Assembly (NCBI GenBank): GCA_001600455.1
Contig: BCKC01000001.1
Span: forward strand, 2,878,441-2,942,440
Length of the DNA: 64,000 nt
Source of the DNA: Endocalyx cinctus
Taxonomy: Eukaryota; Ascomycota; Sordariomycetes; Amphisphaeriales; Apiosporaceae
Reading direction: 5' to 3'
The notes beneath the pieces are model-generated. The model was not told where the DNA came from, did not search any database, and worked only from the letters and a program-made list of their open reading frames with translations. The translations under genes and the position numbers were made by a program. Positions 38,640 to 48,821 of the stretch are shown here, one piece after another. Within the stretch, counting starts at the first letter, position 1; the number at the start of each line of letters is the position of its first letter.

Positions 38640-38815
38640 TATAGTGTACATGGATGGTTACCTAGGCAGTTACCTAGCAGCTTAGGCAGTTGCAGTATAT
38701 ATTCAATTAACTAGGTACCTAGGCAGCTAGGCAGCTAGGTAGGTACTTACCTACCTACCTAAGGTACATACCCGGATACCTAAGTTCTTAGGTACTTAAG
38801 TAGGTAACAAAAACG
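38640..38815. repeat. TACCTA/CCTAGG/AGGCAG repeat block
   Basis: Clustered inverted units such as TACCTAGGCAG, TAGGTACCTAGG, AGGTAGGTAC and TTACCTACCTACC over about 175 bp. The units read on both strands. Similar blocks lie at 18460-18560 and 40970-41050. Confidence 0.75.
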
Positions 38816-39038
38816 TACGCTGTTACCCTGCCCACGTACATTACCTAGGTACTCATTACTCATTACAACTACAATATTCATTTCGCGTATTGAATTTATA
38901 TACATAGATAGTGTAGGCAGATAAATATCATAGATAAATCCTCCGCTGAAAACATATATATTTAGGTATAAATAATTATTTCCATATTTGCTTTTTCTTT
39001 TTCTCTTTTTTTTTTCCCTTTTTTCTTTTTTCTTCTTC

Positions 39039-40082
39039 TCACTTTTCATTACCTGTTTCCATACCACCTAACTTTTCAGCTAGTCTGAAGACACTAATAG
39101 TAAAATTCAGAATCCACGCAATTAATCCTACCAACATTAATCCTGCTAAACCTCTTGCTAAATGTAATGATACAATCTCCGCGTTTAACGTCTGCGCGTC
39201 CGTTGATCGGCCATCCGGACTATGGTAAACTAGAGCTTCGAACGCCAGCGAGGTGCTGGCGGCCTTGAGCACGATAAAAACCAGATCTAGTAGCGTGAGA
39301 GATACTTTCTGAGCTGGAGGCCTCAACCCCAGAGGCTTTCCCGTGTATTCGTCCAGCGTCATGGCGATGATGTAAGGGATGGCTATGACATCGATTACAA
39401 TCGCCACCACCGCCTGGGAAGTCACCGATCCGTCGTCGACGGTGAAAATTTGGGGGTTTCTTTCTCTTTCGTAGATATTAGCTGCCACCGCGAGAGCGGC
39501 GATAGTCGTTACGAGAACCACGAGACGGAAAATCAGTGGTGCGATTGGGTGACGTAAAACAAAGTTCCAGAATCGTGTAATCAAAGTTTCCTTTCTCGAT
39601 CGTCTATTCAGTTTCGGATCCAGCGGGTGAAGCGGAGTTTGCACCGGTTGGTCGAGCCCCGGCATCTGTTGCTGTAGAACGTCGTTCGATACCACTTCCC
39701 AATGCGAGTTCGGGCTCTGTCCGTAAGAGGAAGAGTGTATGAAATCTCTCCACCTCGACATGGCATCTTCGTTGGGTACACGGTATCCGAGACCCATAAT
39801 GACAGGCTCGGCGGTACGTAGATGATCGAATTTCCGACCAGGCCTGTCCGCCCGCTTCCTCAAGAAAACCGGCAATTTAGACACGTGGTCGTGTTTCTCG
39901 TCCACCCATTCGACGTATCCATCGCGTGAAACCCGTCGCTTGAGATGGCTATTCTTGCTCTGTGGCGAAGCGGCGCTGGGTGGTGGAGCAGCTACCGGGT
40001 CAGAAGGTCGAGGTCCATGAACTTGTTCGTCATATATCTCTACCCACGGGGGTACGGTCATCCTCAAGGGATTCCGCGTCAT
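39039..40082 (-). CDS. SRF1: Srf1-like regulator of phospholipase D, multi-pass membrane protein
   Basis: A single-exon 347-residue protein. The N-terminal half is soluble, with LPPWVEIYDE-like start (VPPWVEIYDEQVHGPRPSDP), a Pro/Ala stretch, VSRDGYVEWVDEKHDHVSKL and RWRDFIHSSSYG. The C-terminal half has about four membrane segments (roughly residues 186-208, 222-243, 262-286 and 308-332). The WxxFI and VPPW elements resemble fungal Srf1, which helps activate the phospholipase D Spo14. The assignment rests on remembered family shape, not on a search. The start is the first ATG; a second Met eight residues on is also possible. It is divergent from the KHE1-like gene and shares a 1.6-kb upstream region with it. 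Confidence 0.68.
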   Translation of the reverse strand: MTRNPLRMTVPPWVEIYDEQVHGPRPSDPVAAPPPSAASPQSKNSHLKRRVSRDGYVEWVDEKHDHVSKLPVFLRKRADRPGRKFDHLRTAEPVIMGLGYRVPNEDAMSRWRDFIHSSSYGQSPNSHWEVVSNDVLQQQMPGLDQPVQTPLHPLDPKLNRRSRKETLITRFWNFVLRHPIAPLIFRLVVLVTTIAALAVAANIYERERNPQIFTVDDGSVTSQAVVAIVIDVIAIPYIIAMTLDEYTGKPLGLRPPAQKVSLTLLDLVFIVLKAASTSLAFEALVYHSPDGRSTDAQTLNAEIVSLHLARGLAGLMLVGLIAWILNFTISVFRLAEKLGGMETGNEK

Positions 40083-41674
40083 CGTAATGAATATTTTCTA
40101 ATCCAAAACATGAGGAAAGGAATAGCGAAAATGAGATAGGTTTGCGCCGCTAGATTAAGTTTATCTCATTACTTCCGATATTCCGAGCTTGAAGCTCAGA
40201 CGTTTTTCTTTGATTCGGACAATGATTAAGTTGAGTATATCTGTATTTCAATAATAATTTTCGGGTTTTAAAAAATTCAGAATAATTAAAAGGATTGATT
40301 TATGTTGTGTGTAAACATGTACGAAAGGTAGAAAGAAAAATGCTTTTGACTGTATACTGGTATCAAGTCCAATTAAGTATTAATCTACACTGTTTCTTTT
40401 TCTAGAAAAATGAACAAGTTTGAAGGACAAAAAAAAAAAAAAAAACAGAGGATAGAAGAATAAAAATTAAAGAAGGATAATCTGTTGAATCGGAAGATTG
40501 AAAACAGACGCGAATACGGAAACACGTGGTTTATGTGTGCGTACGCGCATGTGATGAAGTCGAAGGATGAATTGAAGGGAGTGAGATAAGACGAGATTGA
40601 AACAAGAGATGATCTGAGAGCAGTTGCTGAGCATCTATATTGATTAGGTAATATAATGATCGGAGTTTTTTTTTTTGGTCAATTGTTTCGTTCAGTTTGA
40701 ATTGAATCTTACCCAGTTACCCAGCAGCCCAGCAGCCGAGCAGCCCAGGCTGCCCAGGTGAAGTTTACATGGGCAATATGGACAGACATCCATAAATAAG
40801 CTGACAGGTTCATGGTTCATGACGCCTGCAATTCTGACTAGCCAACTACGCTAATCTGCTTCTCTACTTTAAGTTGTTACCTAGTCTTTGTACATGATAC
40901 TCTAGGGCTCCGAACTAGTTTAATCCATGCCACTTAAATTATAGGTATTAATACAGAGTATATAGGTACCTACTTGTACTTACATATAGTACATATACCA
41001 CCACTGTAACCATTTACCTACCTACCTAGGATAGGTCCTTGGGTTAAGTACTAAGTACTACTGTAAGTAAGTATTAGGTGAGTAAGATATATGATCCCAA
41101 CTAAACATTTACATAGAATACTCTGAATTCCTACATATACCTAAGCCCATGGACGTAAAACACCAAAGAATAAATCGTAACTTCGTTTATATTGAATCAA
41201 CTTATTGGTAGATGTACGTGCATGGTTAATAAAGACTAACCGCGAACAGTTATAGCGAGTACGGAACTTCGCTTAGCATATTATGGCATTTAATACTACC
41301 AAAGTAGATCCCTGATATATGTAGTTTACGTGGGGTACGTCATTAAAAGAATTATTATGTAAAACGAATACTCCGTACGCCGCTAAGCTTTTTCTTTTTT
41401 AAGCTGTTTATTGTGAGGCAACTTGCCAAGAATATATGACCTAGTAGCATTTTTTAAACCACTTTTAATTCTAACGATAATTTGCATCGACTATGCAACA
41501 ACTTCTACAAAAATATACAAGTATAAAAGATAAAGTTCAAAATACGATGAATCTCTTTTTATTTCATGGCTATATATGAAGTGTTTACTTCTTTACTTTC
41601 TTTCTACAGCTTGAGCCCCCTCAGTCTAAAATTCATCTATATAGATCAACCCGTCCCTCTATACCACCGCTACT
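40083..41674. other. Shared upstream region of divergent SRF1-like and KHE1-like genes
   Basis: About 1.6 kb. It has a 20-nt A run near 40426, a CAGCAGCC-type repeat block (40719-40760), TACCTA units near 40970-41050 and one TACGGAGTA copy. No gene was recognised. Confidence 0.6.
40719..40760. repeat. CAGCAGCC-type repeat block
   Basis: ACCCAGCAGCCCAGCAGCC followed by GAGCAGCCCAGGCTGCCCAGG. The first 19 bases match 24322-24340 exactly, 16 kb away. Confidence 0.75.
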
Positions 41675-42593
41675 ATGAGGGTATTCCTTCTTCCCATCTC
41701 CACTCGACGAACACTCTTATACTGTCAGAAAATCCAAGTCTTACCGACAGAAAAGCAAACCATTCTGGATAAAGTTACCGTACGCGCTACCAAACTTTGG
41801 TCTACCTGGGAAAAGAAAGACGCTGGCTGGCAAAGAAAGGTCGTCGAATACGGCAATTATGCTCTCCGAAGAATACCCTACGAGGAATGGGGCTTGAAAT
41901 CTGTCCCTCCGTTGTCTACCAAAAGGCGGGAAGAGGAAATACTGGGTCGAGATAAATATCAACTCATCTTCCCCGAAACCGTCATTCCACCCACCAAAGC
42001 TCTCGACGTGTTACAAAAACTAGGTACCGAGCGGGAATGGCTACATAGACGGAAATTGACGTGGTGCTGCATAGGCATGCCTATCAGTGCACCGTTTGCA
42101 TTGGTACCTGTGTAAGTTTAATCGCGACTGTTCATAACGATGTAAAGCTTATACTAATTCAAAACTCCGTTTTAGAATCCCAAATCTTCCATTCTTCTAC
42201 CTCGCCTACCGCGCCTGGTCACATTGGCGTGCGCTCGCTGGCGGCAAGCATATCCAATTTCTGGTATCCAATAACATACTGTCTGTAACCCCATCCAAGA
42301 TGCTCGACACCATATATCCTCGCCTGCTACCTTCATCTTCGTCGCCCAAAACAGATTCCAAGGTTGAACAACCCCATCCCGACGGCGAGAACTCTCTAGA
42401 AGAGGATAAGTTGTTGTTATCGCAAGCGAACGGACGGGAGCTCGTGAAAGCACTAGACATTCCAGAGTTGGAGGTGGAGCTTGAACGAGCCATATGGCAG
42501 GTCGACCACGCAATCCGCAGGGAGAAAGAGGAGGCTGCTAAGAGCAAATCGAGTGCCTCGAAGGCGTCCACGGCGGATTCCGAAAAGAAATGA
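41675..42593 (+). CDS. Mitochondrial K+/H+ exchange-related protein (KHE1 family)
   Basis: Two exons, 41675-42111 and 42176-42593, give 284 residues. The sequence fits the fungal family annotated as mitochondrial K+-H+ exchange-related (yeast Mrx19/Ydl183c type). Features are a short basic, Arg-rich N-terminus that could be a mitochondrial presequence, the motif WEKKDAGWQRKVVEYGNYAL with RRIPYEEWGLKSVPP, and a central hydrophobic segment spanning the splice site: CIGMPISAPFALVPVIPNLP then FFYLAYRAWSHWRAL. The tail is charged and Lys/Ser-rich (REKEEAAKSK). The intron splits the hydrophobic segment and the frame is phase-consistent. Physiological transport activity is an inference from the family. 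It is convergent with the next gene, about 229 bp away. Confidence 0.8.
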
Positions 42594-42822
42594 ACAATCG
42601 AAACGGCAGTTATAAAGATGCATATACAATTCATATATCTGGAATATACGAGAAGATAGAGACAATAGGGCGACCTAGCCCACGTCATAAGGGCATCTCA
42701 GCTCCAAAAACACCCCTCTGAACTGCTTTTCCTCCTGTGTCAATAGCGAAAAGGAAGAGGCGCCGAGAGAAGACGAAGCGTTTTATACCAGTGACAGCAT
42801 GCTTCACGTCCCTTGCCAATTG

Positions 42823-43473
42823 CTAGAGCACTCGAAGTATGCCCAGTAAACGCATGACTGTCCAGGCACCTAGTATGCAAAGAATTCCAAGGGTGATATA
42901 CGCATGCCTTGTCGTCAATATCCTTAAAATGTGACCCGATTCTCGGCAACGTTTAGTGATGTTGGATAGACGAGAAATAGCATTCCTTGTCGCCTCGATT
43001 CTCCTACCACGAACTAATGGCTGTTTCTCCACGTCCGTTTCAAAAGCGTCCCCAAAATCATCCCCAAAGTCAAAATCACGATACTCCTCCATCGGAAAGA
43101 GGGAATCATCCTCATCTTCGTTGTCAATATAATCTTGGATCATATCGCTAATGTCACTACCGTCTCTCCTCAAGGTTTCCATTATTGAGTTATGTCGACT
43201 CTCGATCATGGTAGCGGGGGGCTGGTATTGATTTTGGTGTTGATTGTGTGTAGCTGTCTTTTGTGACATCGATTTCCATGCCGCTGCAGCTTTCTGACGC
43301 ATGAGTCTTTGTGTTGGACTGACCGGCCCGTTTCCTCTATGCGAAATGGTACGAATGCTTCCTCGTTTCTGTCGATCGGATGGGATACTCGCACTCAAAG
43401 GATTAAGGGGCGAGGGGATAGCAGGGGCGTATGATGGCTCCCTAGGCGATAAGGGACTTTGCATCGTGTCCAT
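42823..43473 (-). CDS. C-tail-anchored membrane protein, unknown function
   Basis: A single-exon 216-residue protein that I do not recognise. Residues 1-130 are polar and Ser/Pro/Gln-rich, with a short acidic stretch (DYIDNEDEDDSLFPMEEY and DFDFGDDFGDAFE). A basic region follows (RGRRIEATRNAISRLSNITK), then a single hydrophobic helix at about 190-212 (ITLGILCILGAWTVMRLLGI) ending three residues before the C-terminus. That is the layout of a tail-anchored protein whose N-terminus faces the cytosol. The acidic motif before a basic SNARE-like helix is suggestive, but no SNARE heptads are clear. The start context (CATCTTTCC on the plus strand) is acceptable. A short upstream intron cannot be excluded. 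Confidence 0.7.
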   Translation of the reverse strand: MDTMQSPLSPREPSYAPAIPSPLNPLSASIPSDRQKRGSIRTISHRGNGPVSPTQRLMRQKAAAAWKSMSQKTATHNQHQNQYQPPATMIESRHNSIMETLRRDGSDISDMIQDYIDNEDEDDSLFPMEEYRDFDFGDDFGDAFETDVEKQPLVRGRRIEATRNAISRLSNITKRCRESGHILRILTTRHAYITLGILCILGAWTVMRLLGILRVL

Positions 43474-43997
43474 CTTTCCACCTCTCTTGACTTCTATTAT
43501 CGAACTACCTGATAGTGCCGTAAAGGCAACTACATGTCAATAACCTTGGTTTTAGAGTCCTTATGTGATATTGGCGGAGAGCAATGACTTTTTGTTGACT
43601 ATCACGGCACTTGATTTCTAAAATAGACGTGTCCTAAAGAAGGTTGAGGGAGGGTTGCAATGGTGCTACGCAGTACATGAGAATAAATTGCATTCCTTGG
43701 TGGCACTTTGCAATGTTTTTGTCTTACAAATTAGAAGTCAAATATGTCCCTTTTAAAAAAGCACGATAGGGATAAAATATACTCGTCGAAAGTTACAAAG
43801 GATTCTTTGTTTATCTCCATAGCCCGCTAGACGGTGACACTGTGGCAACTGAGAAACTATAAACACTGGTTTACTCTCGCAAATAAATAGGAGGCGGTTA
43901 TCATCCTAACGTCTAAATTATTGAGTGTGATCAGCACTCTCAAGACTACACCCAAACTCGTTTAACTTATCAGTCATCCGTCCTCCCCGTCTGCTTA
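43474..43997. other. Intergenic, upstream of tail-anchored protein gene
   Basis: About 520 bp of AT-rich DNA between divergently oriented candidates. It should hold the promoter of the tail-anchored gene. No structural element was recognised. Confidence 0.5.
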
Positions 43998-44177
43998 ATG
44001 GAGACACTATTTTACGAGTCGCTTCCAGCCGTTACCCGCCGCTGGGTACACTACTACAAAACATGGCTCGCTACGGTCCCACCGATCTACAACCGCAATC
44101 TCTTGGCGATCACCCGGACCAAGATCCTACTTCGAGGAACCGTACATTCAAACAGGAGAATCAAGACGTTAAGCTGA
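43998..44177 (+). CDS. Small candidate ORF, 59 residues, unknown
   Basis: ATG at 43998 opens a 59-codon frame ending in TGA. It follows a C/T-rich leader that looks like a fungal 5' region. The peptide is basic and aromatic (METLFYESLPAVTRRWVHYY then KTWLATVPPIYNRNLLAITR). I do not recognise it. Coding is suggested by composition and leader only, with no splice or homology evidence. Confidence 0.35.
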   Translation: METLFYESLPAVTRRWVHYYKTWLATVPPIYNRNLLAITRTKILLRGTVHSNRRIKTLS

Positions 44178-46146
44178 CTATAAAGACCTTGCTACGATAT
44201 TGAATAATATAATGGCCATCCGAGATCCCGATGCCTTATGCATAATAACCAAGTGCTTTAATAAATAAATAAAAAAAAAGGCAAAAAATATTTCTCGAGA
44301 CAATCACGACCCTGAAAATTTAATTCCCGGATTTCGACGCTAAAGCCATCTCATTAATTTCGAGTCCTCTTATCTTCGTCGAAGACAGAGAAAAAAAAAC
44401 CAAACGTTGTCTAGAAGACGGCCTAGGCGTCCCCCGTTCATTCAATGATCCCGCGCCGTCCACAATTCATCAAAAAATAGCGCTTCTGCGAAGTTCCACA
44501 ACTACTGAGACCCTGGCACGTGGGAAGTCCGGCCGTTCTAACCCTTGGCTTGGAACTTAGTAGGACGAGTATATAGGTCGAGGATTAATTTAAACCTCTT
44601 TTTTTACATAATCTTCGTCACGTATCGCCGAGCTTCTTTTTACAGGCGTGGATGAAAGGGTTGAAAAGCATGTGACTCGTCTGGGAGGCTCGGTACTTTT
44701 GTTCGACGACAGTTATTATATGGGTTTATTGTACGTTCTGCTCCGATGTCGTTTATCGGGGTCGAGGTCGAGGTCTGTTGAGGTGCCGTAACAGCATGGT
44801 ATTGGCCTTCGTATTCCTCGTCGGTCCATAACCCATATATGTCGTTTCTGCTAAGGTTTCTCTAAGCACAGACTCCAAAACTGGCAGTTGGAATTCGGAA
44901 CCTGGGTAGCCCTGGGTTTAACGGTGTCAACGTAATTAATTCTCTGAATTCTTAAGCGCTGAATATTGGGCTATCGGATTCTATACAGTCGACGGTTAGC
45001 AATTTGTCGAGTCGTTTCGAGAAAACAAACAATCTGTTGGCCGATACCATAAAATCCGCATTTATGCTGAGGCTTATCAACTTATATCACCATCTTTCTC
45101 GAATTCAACTGATGATAACCTACTCTCCTCCTCATTCTTTCTCCGGGATCAATCCGTCAATCCTTAATTCTTACCAGTCCATTCTCTTGAAGAAGGAGTG
45201 ATATCTTTGCCCAACACCTCTTGCTACATGCTAGCAAACATATATGATGATGGACGATCCATAAGGAGTCCCAAATCTATAATCAATGGTAATATGTATC
45301 TAAAATATTTCCATTTGAGAAAATACACATACATTTATACAAAAGAAATTATAGTAAAGAAAATCATATGAATAATACCTCCAAGTGTGTCTTGGGGCAA
45401 ATATCAAATTCATATAATAATTAATTACAAAAAACAATTGTAACCACAGCATTTGAAAGGAGCAACACTGCAATACACAACTCAGTAATGGTCGCCGAGC
45501 AGCTGTATAAAGATACTTTTCAACTTGCAACTTATTAGACGCATATCATGTCGAGGGGTATGTATTCTACCCAGCAACAGGAGGCAAAAGATACGGAGAG
45601 TGGTACAAGGCCCAGATTGAATAACAGTCAGGGAAAACTATGCCCACCTCAGCTTATGAGAGTCTTTCAAAGTGAGAGGTAAATAAAATGGCTTTATGGA
45701 TGAGATATTATAGTCAAAGACTACTTTATTCAGATTCCAGGAGCAGGGGGACTTGTATTGGTGAGCTCTATATGCCTAGTAATAGGTACTTTTAGAGCAT
45801 ATGACATCGTTATGCGGATAATGAGTATTCATACGCAGCTTAGAGTACTATCTCGTCGACCTAGTCGTCGACCTGCTGTGCTTCACACATCTTAGTGCAA
45901 TTTCCCTTTTACTGATCAAGTTTTTATTTATTAATTACTTTGAATAATCACCATAACTCTTGCCATCTAAAGAGCAATAACCCATACTCTCTCACCAAAC
46001 CCATCACACAAACCTCACATCTTCCACACAAAATAAAATCAATAATCACATCCAGCAACTAATCAAACATCCTTTCTTCTTCATACTATTCTCATCAACC
46101 AAACCTAAATATCCACACATAAACCTCCATCTCGAAGAACAGCAAA
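44178..46146. other. Intergenic, gene-poor
   Basis: About 2 kb of AT-rich DNA. A 44-codon frame at 45549-45683 could be a tiny exon but has no support. The last 200 bp (45940-46146) is almost free of G on the plus strand, a typical leader for the next small gene. Confidence 0.5.
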
Positions 46147-46401
46147 ATGGAGGCTGAAGATTTTCAGTACATCGATGATAGAGCCAAGAGAATTCGGGTC
46201 CAGATTTCCGAGAGGGACCGAGAAGGTGACCAGGAGAAGTATTATGCTCTCCTGAAAGAGTATTCCCGCCTACTGAAACTAAAGGCCACCATGCTCAACT
46301 CGCTGGTCCAGGCCACATACACTATGCAGCACGGCATTAGAAAGAGTTGCAGAGCGATCCAGAAGCTTCCCACTATCCCTGAAGGTTATTCCCATCTATA
46401 A
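46147..46401 (+). CDS. Small hypothetical protein, 84 residues, possibly with a second exon
   Basis: A single exon from the ATG at 46147, after a C/A-rich, G-poor leader and the context AGCAAAATGG, gives 84 residues. The peptide is strongly helical and charged (DRAKRIRVQISERDREGDQE, then KYYALLKEYSRLLKLKATML), with a coiled-coil look. It is not recognised. Just downstream, near 46478, there is an intron-like acceptor (a CTAAT branch-like site, then CTCTAG). An in-frame stretch KPEWREAIPTNSSLYEIFR ends there in TAG at 46533-46535. I could not find a donor in the right phase, so either the gene ends at 46401 or a frameshift or non-canonical splice is present. Confidence 0.5.
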   Translation: MEAEDFQYIDDRAKRIRVQISERDREGDQEKYYALLKEYSRLLKLKATMLNSLVQATYTMQHGIRKSCRAIQKLPTIPEGYSHL

Positions 46402-47448
46402 ATTCAATTCTAAGCTTAAGAATGCTTTCTTTCTCTTCTTTTTCTTTCATAAGCTAATCATGTTCTGTGAACTCTAGAAGCCTGAGTGGCGCGAGGCCAT
46501 ACCAACAAATTCCAGCCTCTACGAGATATTCCGGTAGCAACTTGAGGTGGTAAAAGCAAATACGTTGTGGTTATTGCGGTGGATTGGACCCAATAGATAG
46601 TGGTTCACAGGATATGATGTCTCTTTAACATCTGGATCAACCACTTAAAAAAACAATAATAAACGATTTCACGAACCTCCCAATCTGAGCCAGCAAAGTA
46701 TTTTTCTTAGAGCTCTCCTACATTATTCCCGTCTCATGAAGAGTAATATGACCAATTGATGAGGCTTAACATGGCAAAGGGCAGAATGAAATGTCAAAGT
46801 ATATGATAATGAAGTTGTAATTATCCATGCATTGTGCCTCATCTGAATAAAGCAGTATCAACAGACAAGCTGATCTTGCATGATGCTACATCTTTAAGAT
46901 GATCTTGATTTTTTTGCTAGACAACAATCGTTCTTTGAATAGTTTTTCCGGATTAAAGAGGTCCCTAAGTTTCAGCCTTATGGTGCCAATGGTATACTAA
47001 TATATGTATTATAATTAATATACACAAAATGCACCATAATTATATTTACTGCCATATATATCGAAGATTTCCTCACCTTCAAAAATCCTGCCAAGGGTCC
47101 CCTTCCCCAAATAGAGATATATGTATATTCTCGTGGAACGTTCCAAGAACTTTAAGGAGGATGTTGCCCACCCCGGCTGAATTAGAATAATAAGCGTACG
47201 TCTCACAGGGCTCCTCCGCCATCCTTCTCCAACGGTCTAGCCTTTAGGAAGTATAATTGCATCTCCTAATACGTAAAATATCCGGCACTTGTCCTTTTGA
47301 GAACGACTATATTAGTAAGATGAAGGGGGAGAACAAAATAGAAGTTGAGACGGTATCCAGTTTTCTTGACAGTAGTTATTGTTCCGTTCTAACTAGCTAC
47401 GCACAATCCGAGCGCCTGCCGTAATTAGAGTATAATTTACCTGGCGAG
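46402..47448. other. Intergenic between small ORF and secreted hydrolase
   Basis: About 1.05 kb with a possible second exon near 46479-46535 (see the small gene). Otherwise AT-rich and without visible genes. Confidence 0.5.
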
Positions 47449-48821
47449 ATGATTGCGCGTACTTTCCTATTGTCGCTGCTGGCCCTCTTCGCCGAGGGTG
47501 CTTCCGTCCGTCGTCAGGATGATGAAGCACCTAAGCGACCTATCATCCTCGACAGCTCCGGCGGCTTCACTGTCGGAGGCAAAATCATCAACAGCCCTAG
47601 ATTCCCTAGCATGACCTTATCTTGTGACCACGGATACATGGAATATTTTCGACCTCTGAAACCGAGAAAGACAAGTCTCTTTATGGTTAGTCATGACGAT
47701 TGTCTCCTTCGCCTCTTCTGGATAATTCTAAAGCGGGGTTCTACTTGATTGAGCTTCTCTGAAAAAAGACCTCTCCGGAGACATGCCACTTAGCCCCCTA
47801 TTCATCATGAATAAGCCGATATTTGCTGACTCTATCTGCTGCAGTGGCACAGCTCCAGTACGCAAACATGGCAAAATCGCTTCGACGGTGGGGAGGGTTT
47901 CAAGGATATGTTCTTGCGCCGAAACTACCCTGTGTATCTCTGGGATGGTCCAAGAATCGGCCGAGCGAATTGGGCGTGTGAGCCAAACTCATACACCCCC
48001 GACTACCGGTTAGTTATCTAGCACACCCACTTGAATCTCAACCTTCAATACTACCACGACCCGATACTTGACAAAATGAGAGCGACCACTAACATCCGAA
48101 TACCCAACCCTTAAAAATAAATAGTGACCAAGGTAACTTCATGGCTTGGAATTTTGGTCCTTCCTATCCCAACTTCTGGAACGACACGCAGTTTCCGTAC
48201 TGGGACGAGGAGGCGTGGCTGATGACGACCCGGGCCCGGTATACCGAGTACGACACGGTGCCGATGGTGCACCTCGACGCGGAAGCGGCCGCGATCGCGG
48301 CCGACTCGGGCAAGCTCGGCGAGAGCACCGTGCTGCTGACGAACTCGGTATCCGGGCTGAGGGGCCAGATGGCGGCCGTCAAGAGCAACACGACGACGAT
48401 CAAGGGGATCGTGTGCTACGAGAGCTTCGGCTTCGTCTTTCCGGACATCTCCAACATCACCCAGGGCGGCGCCTTCGGCCCCATGATCGTGCCCCTCGAG
48501 GACTTCAAGAAGCTGGCCCAGCTGCGGTCGATCCAGTTCATCCTGAGCGACCACCGGGACGAGGACTTCATCTACCTTCGCCAGGCGAGGCTGGCCGTCC
48601 AGTGGATCAACATGTACGGCGGGAATGCGCAGATCCTCAAGCTGGGCGAGGATGCGGGCCTCCGCGGTAGCAGCCACATCGCTTTCGCGGATATGGATAA
48701 CGACAAGGTCGCCGGGCTGCTCGATGACTTTCTGGAGGAGAACGAGCTCGCTGATTACGCTGGTGATGAGAAATATACCGACAAGGATTGGGATCAGGAG
48801 TGGCCGAAAATAGTAGGATAA
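47449..48821 (+). CDS. Secreted alpha/beta-hydrolase (putative esterase)
   Basis: Three exons, 47449-47685, 47845-48008 and 48125-48821, give 365 residues. The start MIARTFLLSLLALFAEGAS is a signal peptide, so the enzyme is probably secreted. The frame continues over WHSSSTQTWQNRFDGG, FKDMFLRRNYPVYLWDGP and RIGRANW, the usual N-terminal beta strands of a secreted hydrolase family that resembles esterase 713-like proteins. The nucleophile elbow is TNSVSG (Ser208), where this family usually has GHS-type residues. The likely catalytic His is in GSSH (His318). Asp/Glu candidates lie in the DHRDEDF segment. Exon 3 is strongly GC-rich compared with the flanks. The substrate is unknown. Confidence 0.8.

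Larger units (their letters stand above)
37483..39038. other. Intergenic: cullin upstream region and SRF1-like 3' region
   Basis: About 1.55 kb of A/G-rich leader, then AT-rich DNA. It includes an AAT microsatellite (37893-37919), a TACCTA repeat block (38640-38815) and CAGGCTGCCAGG-type motifs near 38440-38520. Short open frames here are low-complexity artefacts. Confidence 0.6.

Noticed and set aside
28880..41320. 15 bases (AGTAGATCCCTGATA) shared by 28890 and 41302
   Set aside because: One shared 15-mer is expected by chance in a 64-kb window, and the flanks do not match.
45549..45683. 44-codon frame starting ATGTCGAGG
   Set aside because: Very short, with no conserved content; the AGGTAAA at its end is a weak donor without a convincing second exon.
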